The notes: generated from the sequence alone by a model not told the origin. DNA of 64,000 nt from Archivesica marissinica (GCA_014843695.1 CM026402.1:18343354-18407353), one strand, 5' to 3'. Counted from the stretch's first letter, positions 15,001 to 26,367 are shown. Numbers and translations are program-made.

Positions 15001-15443
15001 CTTGGGTTGGACTTGTGTTCCTTTCGCACATATTAGATAACTACATGTATACGACAATAATTACCTTCTTTAAATCACTGCTCAGGTCGCCCGAGTCGTG
15101 CACGTCGGCTGACAATGCGAAGAAAATGAGGACAGACTTACCATAGCATACCGTCGGTGCCTTATTTTCACATGTCCTCGTTTTATTCGTGGACAAACAT
15201 CGGTGCAGTTGGATTCAGTCGGAAAGCAGAGGATTGGTCGTCGAGACTGTTGCCGCTATGATTCGTCTGCTCATTACACATTCAACTTAACAACGATAAG
15301 AGGTATTAGGACGGATACGAACGACTGTATTGGTGATGGTAGCGTAGATGATGCCGTGGTTACCACGGGTAGATAGATCTCTCGTGGGACAACTGAACGT
15401 TGACGCGCATTACTCGTGGCGTAAGCAAGTCGATAAGACCACA

Positions 15444-15576
15444 GAAATTTTATCCATAAGCCACCAAAGGTCTCGTACCTCTATCCTAGGACAACCCCCT
15501 CCATTAAAAAAAAGAATAGAGGGGGGTGTCCTAGGATAGAGGTACGAGACCGTTGGTGGCTTATGGATAACATTTC
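15444..15576. repeat. Near-perfect 58-bp inverted repeat (hairpin)
   Basis: Left arm 15444-15501 and right arm 15519-15576 are reverse complements over 58 nt with three mismatches, separated by a 17-nt A-rich loop. The arms contain GGTCTCGTACCTCTATCC and CCATAAGCCACCAA. Short open frames on both strands here arise only because the arms mirror each other. It may be a foldback transposon or a recent inverted duplication. Confidence 0.93.
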
Positions 15577-16867
15577 AAGTTCCTGTGATAAGACAGAACA
15601 TCTGCAGATCCAATACAGGTCACAGATGTCCTCGAGAGACCCCCAACTCAAGTGCTGGTAGCATCCAGGTTCCAGTAGACCACACAGGGCCCTTTTCATG
15701 GAAACTGGAAACTTCTCACTCGGTTTGGTGTGATAGTATGCTGTATTTTTAATTTATAAAAAAAGGTATTTTTGCTAACAGTACAACAGTTTCTGTTTTA
15801 CTTCATAATCGACTTATTTAAACTCTACTCGGAGAGGTAAATTTACCTAAAGTAGAAGTATTTTTAAGTCGTGCGAGTAACATCCGGTCACTTATTTGTG
15901 TGTGCCTTCTGGCGGGAAAACCTTTGTAAACTCGTTCTTTACATCCTGTTTTTACATTCAGTCCTGTAGGCTGTCGAACAATAATTACGGTTGTTACATC
16001 AGGTTTTCACATTACATTGCATAACTTTACGTCATGCGGTCAAATATCCACCACACACATCTAATCTTACACTACTGTACAGACTGTTTTCGCATTATTT
16101 CAATGCTCATTTTACGAGGTGAACAGGGATGATAATTCAGTAAGCACATTGTACTGACCGTCGACCCTTTAACACAGGCAAATAATTCCGAGCATATACT
16201 CGGACAAGCACACCAAGAATGGGAGATAATTCAATATTACAACACAAGTTATGGTTATTGTGCAGCCATTGAACACTTCTGAAGACGTGCTCGGACAAGC
16301 ACACCAATGGGAGATAATTCAGCAATTATACCAGACTAATAGTTACGGCCCTCTACCAATACAGCAAAGCCACTCTAATCCAAACTTCTTCTGGACCGGA
16401 CAGTCTGGTTTAAAGGGGTTACTATAGCATGTATATCAAATATCATCCGATTTCATATATTTATATGAAAAATATGCTCCAAACACGCACCTAATGATTG
16501 GAAAAGGGTGCTAATAAAATATAGATGGATTATGCCACAATTTAACACCCCAATCACTCTTCTGTTCCATCATTCTATGGAATAAAAAAGCACCCTCTTC
16601 ACATCAATAAGAGGTCAGCAGACTTTTTGAGACTGAATCTAGTCCCCCAACTCCCGAGGTTTTGCCCCTACCAGTTTCCATTGTAATTTGATTCAATGCA
16701 ATAGATAGACATGTTCCTGACAATGAAGTGCACAGACTGACAAATAGCAACTACATCGTTTGTTCTGGGCATTTTATCCGTGGACTGACAAAAAAATAAC
16801 GCATACTACTAATGTATATTAGATACAGAATCGTAATGCGGAAGACAATAGCTGTATATCTCTAACT
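15577..16867. other. Intergenic, no gene seen
   Basis: No conserved frame. The only structure noted is a two-copy direct repeat around 16197-16215 and 16287-16320 sharing CTCGGACAAGCACACCAA followed by GGGAGATAATTCA. Confidence 0.5.
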
Positions 16868-17035
16868 AATGCAACCCGGGTTCGATCCTCGGAACGGAAA
16901 GATTGCGAGATGGTACGGTGGTCACCACATCGGACGGTGGGTTTTCTCTGGGTACTCCGGTTTCCTCCCACATGAATGACCACATTTACGCTTTCATCCG
17001 CGCCAACGAAAGTGCTTAATATAAGTTGTTAAAGT
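16868..17035 (+). mobile_element. tRNA-derived SINE, family A (5'-truncated)
   Basis: It has a box-B-like GGTTCGATCC, the conserved body GGGTACTCCGGTTTCCTCC, then CGCTTTCATCCGCGCCAACG and a tail AGTGCTTAATATAAGTTG. Further copies are at 19366, 21920, 30590, 45490 and 51925 (reverse). The body resembles conserved central domains of widespread metazoan SINEs; the exact superfamily is not certain. Confidence 0.8.
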
Positions 17036-17404
17036 TTAAACTAATAGCTGTACAGACAATGACGAGCACAGTAGTCTCCTTCCAATAGCAAGCTTGAAGA
17101 GCAGTTCAAAAACAAATGCCCCAAACCAGCATTGTGTAATAAATCTGTAAATTCCATAGTGTAATTTGGGTTAGTCAGATTACACAGGTTGCAAATACAT
17201 TCAATGTGCTAAATGGGACCACGAAACAATGTTGTACAGGTAAGGCAGGTGTCGGGTTTTGCTTATATGATTTATATAGTAAAATTGCCGGGACCGACAG
17301 ATAATGTCAGTTAACACAGTTTGTCGTTATATGTAACTAAATTATATGTAAACCAAAGGTTAACATAGTCTAAATTACTATAACACATTTAGTGTCAGGT
17401 GCAT

Positions 17405-17712
17405 GTTTCTCTATACTTGGACGATATGTCACGTAGGATGGTATGTCAAGTAGGTAGTAATGTCATGTAGGTAGTAATGTCATGTAGGTAGTAATGTCAT
17501 GTAGGTAGTAATATCATGTAGGTAGGAATGTCACATAGAATGGTACGTCGGGCTGGATGATATGTCATGTAGTATGGTATGTCATGTAGGTAGGTATGTC
17601 ATATAGAATGGTACGTCGGGCTGGATGGTATGTCATGTAGTATGGTATGTCATATAGAATGGTACGTCGGGCTGGATGGTATGTCATGTAGTATGGTATG
17701 TCATGTCCAACA
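17405..17712. repeat. Compound minisatellite, 17-bp then ~51-bp units
   Basis: Four to five copies of a 17-bp unit containing AATGTCATGTAGGTAGT (about 17440-17530) pass into roughly three copies of a ~51-bp unit containing GGTACGTCGGGCTGGATG (about 17540-17712). The larger unit includes the smaller motif, so it probably evolved from it. Open frames on both strands here are repeat artefacts. Confidence 0.9.
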
Positions 17713-17837
17713 AAGTACAGTACCATACATGCTGTATCTGTTCCCTGTTGTGCAATGGATTCCAGTAACAAATATACCTGCCCCACCCACCCTGTCCGGC
17801 ATGGGTTTTCTCTTTAAAAACAAATTCTTCGATGAAA

Positions 17838-18078
17838 ATGCCATGGATCGCAGGTTCGACCCCCCCGTCTGACCCAAATAAAATTAAGAGTCTTTCAGAT
17901 GGGACGTTAAACCGAGGTCTCGTATCGGTGCTTTACACCGTGCACGTAAAAGAACCAGAGGAGATTCTGGAATGCGTCTCTGTCTGTATCATGCACTATC
18001 CTCCAAAATAACTAATCTCTTCAGGAGGCGTCGCTCATATGGGCAACCAGTAGCGCCGATAAATAAAGGTAAAACACA
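17838..18078 (+). mobile_element. tRNA-derived SINE, family B
   Basis: It carries GCAGGTTCGACCC (B box), then AGTCTTTCAGATGGGACG, CACCGTGCACGTAAAAGAAC and the tail GGCGTCGCTCATATGGGCAA followed by GATAAATAAAGGTAAAAC. It lacks the tRNA head seen in the fuller copy at 30030. Other copies are at 22336, 42880 and 52815, all reversed. Confidence 0.85.
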
Positions 18079-18079
18079 C

Positions 18080-18800
18080 ACAAATGCCATGCAATTTTGA
18101 TGGTGAATTAAGTCCATAAGACACATTATATACAATTAAACCCACATCAAAACTTGAAAATTCCACTCCAAATGCGAGGGGAATAATTTTGGAATGTCCA
18201 TTAAAAGTGCTGCACAGTCAATTAGCATATAATATGCTTGGAAAAACAACGAATGCTAAATATTTTATTAAGTAAAATTGTATTTTTCGAGAGACCATTG
18301 AATGGTATATAAAACATGATATAGATAAAGATGATATGAAATCCATGTGCAATGTCCACAGCCATTTAATTGTGCAATAAAAGACACGGGACTGATGGAT
18401 TCCTGTATGTGTACATGTATATCAATTCTATCCCCTCATAGTTAGGGAGGCAGGGCAGTACATGGGTGGGTTATTCGTTTTGTTTTCAAGTTTCGACACA
18501 ACACATTTATGATTATGGTTAAATAGAACCGCCCCAGAGCGCAGACACTGACTGGTACATTAGCATCTTTGCATTTAGCTTTTTGAAATCCATATATTTG
18601 TTAAATGTCATGTGCTTCGGAGAGCAGATAATCCACTAACTTGGTTTTTCAAGATGCCGGTGTAAAAAAAGCACAGTTCATGACAACTTGGTTTATTATC
18701 TATTAAGACAGGAGAATGACACGGTATTTATTTTGACTCCACCCACATCTTTCAGTAAAATCAGTTATTTCTTACTATGCAGGGAGCAGTCCCCAGTGTT
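18080..18800. other. Intergenic, no gene seen
   Basis: AT-rich sequence without a recognisable gene or tandem array. Confidence 0.5.
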
Positions 18801-18807
18801 TGTTTGT

Positions 18808-19053
18808 TCGGATTTTACTCCTGCATCAGCACCATTTCGGGCTGTATCGACGACGGGCAGTTTACCAACACATTTCCTGGGCAGGCTCAAGCGGTTAACC
18901 AGTATTTGGGTGCACCAACCTCCGTAAGAAACTGCCAATTTTTTCACATAAATGAGACACGGCCTGAGCGGGGCTCGAACCTGTGACCATCAGTGATGAT
19001 AGGTTACAGTGGTATACAAGTCAGTAACCGTAACCACGCGACCACGGAGGCGG
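18808..19053 (-). mobile_element. tRNA-derived SINE, family C
   Basis: The reverse strand starts CCGCCTCCGTGGTCGCGTGG, has a B-box-like GGTTCGAGCCCCGCTC and a body with GGAGGTTGGTGCACCCAA and GGTTAACCGCTTGAGCCTGC, and ends in a tail with GGTGCTGATGCAGGAGT. Short open frames here are SINE sequence. Better preserved copies are at 21360 and 57317. Confidence 0.85.
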
Positions 19054-19365
19054 TTCAGTGGCAGTGTAGTAGTAACTTTCCCAGATACCAAAACAATGTA
19101 TATCTCGTATCTACGTTATCTAAATCTTAACATCTGGCACATACCATAACGGTCATATTCCAGTAAGTTATGTAGGTACCCCACCCGCCTGTAGGGGATA
19201 AGATTGATACAAATGTACATGTATATTATGAACACAAGTTTTCTATATTACGATTGACAACAATCAGTTGTGACCAAGGAGCGCTAAGGTAACTTGCAAA
19301 ATTCCAACAATAACAGATGACTAGATACGATAATGCAACACTTGGATGTTACATGGTACATATGT

Positions 19366-19515
19366 GAGATGGTACGGTGGTCGCCAGATCGGCAAGGTGG
19401 GTTTTATCCGGGTACTCCGGTTTCCTCCCACATTTACGCTTTCATCTGCGCCAACGAAAGTGATTAATACAAGTTGTTAATACTTGCTTCGCAATCGTTG
19501 TAAAATAATAACGTT
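19366..19515 (+). mobile_element. tRNA-derived SINE, family A (truncated head)
   Basis: Same body as the 16868 copy, including GGGTACTCCGGTTTCCTCC, CGCTTTCATCTGCGCCAACG and the tail CGTTTAAAC. The tRNA-like head is missing. Confidence 0.8.
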
Positions 19516-20272
19516 TAAACAAGGTACGACCTCGTTGAACATCCGATATATCTGAATGCTTATCGCCGAACTGCTTTACAGTAATACGTAAACTTTCTCA
19601 AGTTCTTTAATATTGACTAATATAATGGCACACTTTCAATAGACAAAATAATAATGTCTCGTACATGTATGAATGCACAGCCTGTTTACTACATGACTGG
19701 CATGTTTAGCTTGTGGTTTTGCTGTTACGGTCCTGGTATGCAGCTCCAGTGTGCAATGGTCTAACAACTGACTATCAACTATACAACATGATTATATGAT
19801 GACTGGAGTTAACTAAATACGATGAACGACGGGCATGCAATATCCATCTTCACAAGAAATATCAAGCTTCATGAAACTTTGCCAGTTAATTGAAATTTAT
19901 TTTGTCTGCAAAAAAATAATGTATATTTTGTCTGACCGAATGATTTTTTTGTCTCGCATGTTCACCGACGCTCATACAGACTTCGGGAACACAGTTTGCT
20001 TGTTTCAATATTCAAATAATGGTATCCCAAGCATTTGTTCTTTCTTTCATAAAATAGTGATAACTAATTTGATGAAATACCGTAGTTATTTTAACAGCTA
20101 GATTCTACCATGCACAAAGATATTGGTCAGTATTTTCATGAAAAACGGTTTATGAAAAGGTTTTGGGGTAAACAAAACTTTTAATGTTATATTACAATAT
20201 TGCATGCCCGTAAAATGATGTGCCTCCATACATAAGCCAAATGGTTGAAGATTGCAATCAATAATTACACAT

Positions 20273-20432
20273 CTATTTCTTGGCAAATGATATTTTCATG
20301 GCATTGTTGGGTGTGATCTTGAAACCTTGGAGGGCATCTTTAGCAGCAGCGGACTGAGAATCGGTCTCAAACTCTACAAAGGCAATGTCATGTCTGCCTG
20401 GTACCAGTCTCACCTCCTTGAAACCCGGGAAC
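20273..20432 (-). CDS. SNRPA: SNRPA coding exon 6 (end of RRM2, stop)
   Basis: 160 nt from [20 protein letters not shown] to MKISFAKK and a TAG stop. Acceptor TTATTACAG. A candidate polyadenylation signal (AATAAA on the minus strand) is at 19896-19901; it is a simple motif match only. Confidence 0.94.
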
Positions 20433-23400
20433 CTGTAATAACACAAACACTTTGCCATGTTAATCTTGCATATCAACCGGTAAAATATGTCCTATTTTGA
20501 TGGTTATATAAACACAAACACAACTAGAAATTGGTTTTAATAAACCTGCATGTTGCTTCAGTGGAGAAATAAAAAGCATGGAAGTGAAACATATACGATG
20601 TCATTGCAATAAAGTTATTATGATGTGTTGGACAACAAGCTTGTGTTATAAAAATGTTCAATTGGCCGTAAATCCGCCAAAAATCATCTAACCGGATCAT
20701 AATATACACAACTAGACAACATACTGATGCTTCCTGCCAAGTTTAGTGAAAATCCAACAAGGGGTTTTGAAGATGATGCGCAGACAAGCGTTATGTTATT
20801 AAATGTTCAAAGGACCGTAAATCTGCCAAAAAATCGGGATTATAATATGCACAACAAGATTTGTATTACTAATGCTTCCTGTAGTTTGGTGAATATCCAA
20901 CCAGGGGTGGTTTATATAAAGCTCGGATATGGTAAACAGGTTAGAAAGCTAAGGCAAAATCTAGACATGCGCTGCATACACGGCCGATACTATTTACATC
21001 AGTCATCAACAGCCATTATTTACTTATTTCCAAGATTAGTCCAAAATACAGTCAAATCTGTGTTACTAATTACAATAGTAACAAGCGCATTCGATGAATT
21101 GATACACCCCGGCGAACTGGACGCACAAATCTGGATTAAAGGGCAATAACTCCACAATGATGTGTGCAATAGTAATATTAAGTTTCATAAGATTGTACCC
21201 ATTGGGTAGACAGAGAAGACAAATTTGTGGATTTTTAGTCAATTAAAGAGTGATAACTCTGGTGCTACTGGCTGATCCCCACGAAAAGTGCATGTGCAAC
21301 ACCACACTATGGGGATACATAACTCGATATAAATTTCATAAAATTCCACCAATTGGTTATGTTATTATTATGTTATATTTCGGGTTAGCACCATTTTGGG
21401 CTATATCGCCAGAGGGCAGTTTACCTAACAACACCTTTCCTAGTAGGGCTCCAGCGGTTAACCCGTACTTGGGTGCACCAACCTCCGTAAGAAACTGCCA
21501 ACTTTTTCATATAAATGAGACACGACCTGAGCGGGCTCGAACCCGTGACCATCAGTGATGTCAGCGACCGTAACCACTCGACCACGGAGGCGGACTCCAC
21601 CAATTGGTTACTGAGAACTGGCTCCAGGCGGATGCACGGATAACGCTAAACCAATATCCCTTGCCGAAATTGCCAGCGATAAAAAATGAGACATACTGGT
21701 TGAAGAGCATGGACAACATCATTTCGTTCGTCTCCTCGGGTAAGTTGGTTAAGAACAGGATCTGGTTGGGCGGCTGTTCTGGAATACTGGTGGGTGCTGC
21801 TGGGGGACCACTCACTGGAGCAACTGTAACGTTAAATAAACACACAATTATATTATGTACTTTGGTTACAGTTGATGGCTGTTTGGTTAGCACCAATCCA
21901 ACATAGAAAAGTAAAGTTTGCGAGATGATACGGTGGACGACAGGTGGGATTTCTTCTGGTTTCTTCCCACACAAATAACCACATTTACGCTTTCATCAGC
22001 GCCAACACGAGTGATTAACCCGGAGGATCTAACCTGCGATCCCTGGATTACCAGTCCAGTATGTTACCACTGGACTACAGATCCGTCTGCGTTTCAAATA
22101 ATTACTACTTACGACTACTTATCCACTGCATGATAGCTAAATGGCTGTGGTTTGTATGGAGATATAATAGTATATTAACCTAAATCTCTATGAAGGAAAG
22201 TGTTAAGACAAGGTTCCTACAGCCCTGACAATGGTGATCTATTGATCATACAGGTGAACAAGCTTCACATCAGTTCTGCTGCAGCTACAATATCGATCAG
22301 TAGTTCATACCAACGTCAAATAATCTTTGTTTGTTTTATACGTTTATTTATCGTCGCTACCGGTTGCCCATATGAGTGACGTCTCCTGACGAGATTAGTA
22401 ATTTTGATTTTGGAGGATAGTGCAATGATACAGACAGAGACCCATTCCAGAGTCTAAAATCTAAAAGACTGTTAATTTTATTAGGGTCAGACAGGGGATA
22501 GAACCTGCGATCCCTGGATTATCAGTCCAGCGTGTTACCACGGATTGGAACTGGTTGTTGTACAATTGGCTGGATATGTGATGCGGGTGGTTCAGGTCTC
22601 CATAAAGCGTATCTCTGATATAGCCGCACAAACACGATAATGTAAAATAATCTTACTCTGGACAGGAGCTGGTTGCTGTACCACAGGCTGTGCAGGCTGT
22701 GCGGGTTGTTCTCTAGCCACCTTCTCTCTGAAAAGTCAAACAAAAACTGTCAGAATTAACAGATGATTAACAACACCCTGAGTCACAAATCCACGATTCT
22801 ACTATTGCCACACAAATATGCATTTGTGTTTACTGTCGATTGCTAAAGAGCACATGTAGTTGAATAGCCTTGAAGCTGCAACTTTCTGATATACCAGTCC
22901 AGACACTATCTTACATCCCGGCTTTCCGCGACAGAGCGGCATAAAATGCAATTGTTTCATCCAACAGACCTTTAGAGCAGTCTTGGATCGGACTCTCGAC
23001 ACCGTCACATGCCAATCATGCAAATTTGTTCTACAGATATCAGTGATTGTAAAGGAAAGGCGAAGAGTATGATGTAATGTTCATAACTTTGTTTATCGAT
23101 CTTAGATGTGAAGTATTTGCCGATGATGTAATGTTCATAACTTTGTTTATCGACTAAGGATTGCATATGTTTACCTAGCAGCATTAGCCTGTCCACGTTT
23201 CCTCTTCTTCGTCTCTACAACTACCTCTTCATCCTTCTTCTGTTTCTTTGGACGCTCAACAAACGTTCCTTTCATCTTAGCCACCATATCCGAATCTTTT
23301 TTGGAGTACTGAATTCTCTATGAAAATAACGCCAACATTATATAAAGTCAATGAAGAACACAGTCACTAACCATTATGCATACCCATCCAAGCATATGTA

Positions 23401-25798
23401 TCATCTATTTTACTCTATGAAGTTTTGAGGTTTATTGTCCAAAACTTGGGTAAGGCCAAAACCAACCTGTGTTTACTGTTGTTTCATGCCAAAATAATAG
23501 GGTGGGTAGGTATGGATTTCTATTTGTTTTAGATTTTTTGTCATCATACTCTTGGGCACAGAAAAATATGAAAAAAAGATATGTTGAAATTTTACTTGGT
23601 TTAAATTTCATTTAAAAAATCGGCGGTGGAGGTAAAAACACAAAAACAAAACAGGGCGGTCAGGAAACCGTAAACACATGTTTTTTTTGCCTAAGCTAAA
23701 CAAAACGTTTCTACTATAAAGTGAGAGTTTTACATATTGTTATGTTCTATAATTTAGAATAAAGTTTCTTAGTTGTCTACAGGATGATATCGGCTTTAAC
23801 CAATTACCATCAATATCCAAACATGCACCACGCTTGTAGGTTTATTCTAGAGTGGAAAAAAGTACCAGGGTGTGTCAGAAAAGGGGCAGGGTGCGTCAGA
23901 AAAGGGACGGGGTGCATATTGAGCCGCAATGAGATCCAGGAGGCGGTATTGTGTGGTTTAGCACCTAGAAAAAGTTGCTAGATTATTGTGATTGATCAAA
24001 GAGGCAATGAGGCAGTACATATACTAGTTCCAAGTTATATAGGTCTGCCTGCCCTCCAGAAGGCACCTGTTGAGTCTTATATATATATATATAAAAAGAG
24101 CAATAGGGCGGGGCTAATTGACAAATGGGCGGGGGATAATTGGCAAACGGGTGGGGTATAGAAAAACCCCTATGTTATGGGCGAGGGCCAATTGGCAAAT
24201 GGGCGGGGTATAGAAAAACCCCTATGTCTACATTCGATAATGCTTCTAATGTTACGAGTGAGACGACAAGTACCAGACTTACCATACATTCAAACAAAGT
24301 ATTCTATCTTACCATAGGTTTATCATAAAATGGAAACCCTTGCATGGATCTCAGTGCATTTGTACTACTATTTACATCCTTGAAGATCACAAATGCCTGT
24401 CCCCTCATCTTCAGAGTCTTCAGTGCAACAATATCCAAGATCTGCCCAAACTGGGAGAATATGGCATAGAGCGACTTCTTCAGCTCTGAAATAAACATGA
24501 ATACTGTAAGTCAATTTTATCCAATAGTTGAATTCAAGCAACAACCTTCTGCAACTTGCAGCAAGCCAACGAAATAGCTTTCTTATAGAGGAATGTTTGC
24601 AAGACGCTCACCTAACAGTGGTGTGGGGCCACCTAAAAGTGTTATGGGGCCAGTCTGCGTTCCAGTCTACCCAATAGTTCTATTATCTATTACGGGGCCA
24701 CCTAACAGTGGTGTGTGACCCACCTGCGTTCCAGTCTACCCAATAGTTCTATTATCTATTACGGGGCCACCTAACAGTGGTGTGTGACCCACCTGAGTTC
24801 CAGTCTACCCAATAGTTCTATTATCTATTACGGGGCCACCTAACAGTGGTGTGTGACCCACCCGAGTTCCAGTCTACCCAATAGTTCTATTATCTATTAC
24901 AGCCTGGGTGTTAGTGCCACAGCACAAATGAAAAACATGTAATGTTAACCTTAGTGGTCACGATCATCACCGACGTGCAATTATTATTAGCACCAACATT
25001 GCTTGTATTCCGTGTAATATAATCATGACATAAATTCTTATATGACCACACGTTTAATAACATGTGGATGGATTCTGATTGGTCGCGGCATGACATCGAC
25101 AGCTTGCAACAGACATTCGACATGTATGTATGTTGTTTTGTGTTAATGCTTTATTCGTTGAAAATCAACTGCTTGGATCAATAAAATGCTAAATATGTTA
25201 ACTAGCAGCCTCCTGTCAATATATTGTGTTGAATATTTATGTGAAGTTGTTTGATTATCAGGGACTATTTACTACGGCGTACGAATGTAGCTTAATGTAA
25301 TAAGGCTCAAAAATATACTGGCAAACAAACGTTTTATTTCCACAAATTTATGGTTGTTGTGACAGTGATAATATGATAAAAATGATCTTACACTTGTAAT
25401 ATTGTGGTGATTTCATACAATATTTTACGAAATGTTGCTATTTAGCTCGACAAAAGCTTAGAAAACATATAAGATCCCATATATCTGCAATTACATTTGG
25501 TAAGCAGTGTTTCAAATTTTCAATGGAATATTAGTAATGCTGATTATTTCTAGTTTTCATGTATTTACACCGACGAACAATAAAGTTAAGAACTTTACAT
25601 AAGGCTGTGATGGTTAGTGTGGCACAAGAACGTGTCAGTTTATGATGTTACTTTATAACTACACAGAGGTTTATTATTATTATCCTGTCCCTATTGTTTT
25701 TAACATTTCGATTGACTGTAACAATGTTTCTTACCATCTTTTTTAATCTTTTCATTCAGATTGTTGATGTAAATTGTGTGATTTGGTCGGATATCCAT
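20273..25798 (-). CDS. SNRPA: U1A/U2B''-type small nuclear ribonucleoprotein with two RRMs
   Basis: Spliceosomal RNA-binding protein of the U1A/U2B''/Drosophila SNF family; these bind a stem-loop of U1 and/or U2 snRNA in the nucleus. Six coding exons join in frame: 25735-25798, 24313-24485, 23175-23317, 22657-22727, 21697-21823 and 20273-20432, giving 738 nt and 245 aa. All introns are GT-AG. RRM1 spans about residues 8-85 (RNP2 IYINNL, RNP1 RGQAFVIF). A lysine-rich then Pro/Gln/Ala-rich linker follows (about 90-165). RRM2 spans about 168-245 (RNP2 ILFLTNL, RNP1 RHDIAFVEF) and the protein ends MKISFAKK. The start is the first ATG in the acceptor-bounded exon, giving [14 protein letters not shown] as expected. 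MKGTFVER and MKISFAKK look more like U1A than U2B'', but one SNF-like protein may serve both snRNPs. Length lies between SNF/U2B'' and vertebrate U1A as I recall them. Confidence 0.94.
20630..21358 (+). repeat. Dispersed repeat with internal ~150-bp duplication
   Basis: Lies in the last SNRPA intron. Two diverged copies of a segment with AAATGTTCAA, CGTAAATC(C/T)GCCAAAAA, ATGCTTCCTG and ATCCAAC run at about 20650-20780 and 20800-20920. It continues through AACTCTGGTGCTACTGGCTG to CCACCAATTGGTTA. The short open frames across it are not conserved proteins. The family is unidentified; it looks like a multicopy molluscan interspersed repeat. Confidence 0.6.
21360..21595 (-). mobile_element. tRNA-derived SINE, family C, with 15-bp target duplication
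   Basis: Flanked by the direct repeat TCCACCAATTGGTTA at 21345-21359 and 21596-21610, which defines the insertion. The reverse strand reads CCGCCTCCGTGGTCGAGTGG, a B box, GGAGGTTGGTGCACCCAA and the tail GAAATATAACATAATAATA. It interrupts an older repeat in an SNRPA intron. Confidence 0.93.
21697..21823 (-). CDS. SNRPA: SNRPA coding exon 5 (start of RRM2)
   Basis: 127 nt encoding a [11 protein letters not shown] linker end and RRM2 from [20 protein letters not shown]. Acceptor AACGTTACAG, donor AACCA|GTATGT in phase 2. The neighbouring intron carries a SINE insertion with target duplication (21360-21595). Confidence 0.94.
21918..22018 (+). mobile_element. SINE family A, partial
   Basis: Contains GCGAGATGATACGGTGG, a shortened central domain, and CGCTTTCATCAGCGCCAACA then GTGATTAA. 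It abuts a reversed family B head at 22019-22092. Confidence 0.7.
22019..22092 (-). mobile_element. SINE family B, tRNA-like head only
   Basis: The reverse strand reads CAGACGGATCTGTAGTCCAG then TGGTAACATACTGGACTGGT and a B-box-like CGCAGGTTAGATCC. It matches the head of the 30030 copy. It is not a functional tRNA gene: the folding is imperfect and the sequence is a known SINE module in this window. Confidence 0.75.
22336..22545 (-). mobile_element. SINE family B, internally deleted
   Basis: Reverse copy with the tail motif (TTTATTTATCGTCGCTACCG on the plus strand), TGCCCATATGAGTGACG and a tRNA-like head near 22500-22545. The CACCGTGCACGTAAAAGAAC segment is missing. Sits in an SNRPA intron. 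Confidence 0.82.
22657..22727 (-). CDS. SNRPA: SNRPA coding exon 4 (Pro/Gln/Ala linker)
   Basis: 71 nt encoding a low-complexity linker with repeated [16 protein letters not shown]. Acceptor TTGACTTTTCAG, donor CCAGA|GTAAGA. Phases fit both neighbours, which supports it despite its shortness. Confidence 0.88.
23175..23317 (-). CDS. SNRPA: SNRPA coding exon 3 (end of RRM1 and basic linker)
   Basis: 143 nt starting [19 protein letters not shown] and continuing into a KKQKKDEE / KKRKRG basic stretch that could act as a nuclear localisation signal. Acceptor TTTTCATAG, donor GCTAG|GTAAAC, phase 2. Confidence 0.92.
24085..24225. repeat. Short direct repeat, ~60-bp unit
   Basis: Two to three copies of a unit containing GGCAAATGGGCGGGGTATAG and AAAAACCCCTATG, preceded by an AT dinucleotide run at about 24080-24093. 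Intronic. Confidence 0.75.
24313..24485 (-). CDS. SNRPA: SNRPA coding exon 2 (most of RRM1)
   Basis: 173 nt, residues about 22-79, with [20 protein letters not shown] and the RNP1 motif RGQAFVIF. Acceptor TTTATTTCAG, donor CCTATG|GTAAGA, ending in phase 0 after KPM. Confidence 0.94.
24605..24902. repeat. Tandem repeat, ~70-bp unit, about four copies
   Basis: Units of 69-70 bp with GGGGCCACCTAACAGTGGTG and CAATAGTTCTATTATCTATT. Lies in the SNRPA intron between coding exons 1 and 2. Confidence 0.92.
25735..25798 (-). CDS. SNRPA: SNRPA coding exon 1 (N-terminus, RRM1 beta-1)
   Basis: Encodes residues 1-21 including RNP2 IYINNL. The exon itself runs to 25809, where an acceptor (TTCTTGCAG) lies 11 nt upstream of the ATG, so the rest of the 5' UTR is in an upstream exon. 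The donor is GATG|GTAAGA, phase 1. Confidence 0.92.
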
Positions 25799-25874
25799 AG
25801 CTGTTGACTCTGCAAGAAGAAAACAGAAGTAATTTATAACACAAGCATGCATGTGTGGTATTCGTGGACAAGCG

Positions 25875-25985
25875 TTGGATTTGGAAGTGATTGGATCCGG
25901 CGGGTTTGATATGGTGGTGCGCACATATGTAGCGTCACTGAGCCACATCACACACATTGCTTAGTCAGCTACATCTGGCCAGGAA
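25875..25985 (+). mobile_element. SINE family D, fragment
   Basis: Shares TATGTAGCGTCACTGAGC and CACACACATTGCTTAGT with the fuller family D copy at 29796. Lies just upstream of SNRPA coding exon 1, in its 5' UTR intron. Confidence 0.6.
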
Positions 25986-26343
25986 AACATGTCCCCTGCA
26001 TCCCTACTAACTCCTCCATATACGACACAACTCGGTACACCTGTATATTAATTTGGAACACGCCAACATCATACGACATTCAGTGAAATTAGAGCGATAT
26101 AAAACTAGATTCCTGAAGATCAACATGGACAAAAAATTCAATTCAATTTATTGTTTGTTCATTCATTCCAAGATATAAAACTAGACAATGTAGGTAATTT
26201 GTTTAAATTGAGTCTGAGATACAAAACAAACGGATGTGAGAACATTCATAGCACGATATGATGGCCACATATTGGTGAAGTCAACGCCTATTCCAAACCA
26301 GAAAAAAGGGGATTTTTCAGTCACGACTTTCCATGTTTTGATC

Positions 26344-26367
26344 GGGGGGGGGGGGGGGGGGGGAGGG
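26344..26367. repeat. Poly-G tract
   Basis: About 20 consecutive G then AGGG on the plus strand, a potential G-quadruplex site and also a likely sequencing-error hotspot. Smaller G runs are at about 52036-52046 and 59623-59637. Confidence 0.9.

Noticed and set aside
20727..21149. 140-residue forward frame in an SNRPA intron
   Set aside because: Lies in a dispersed repeat with an internal duplication; amino-acid composition is not coding-like and it is antisense to a confirmed gene.
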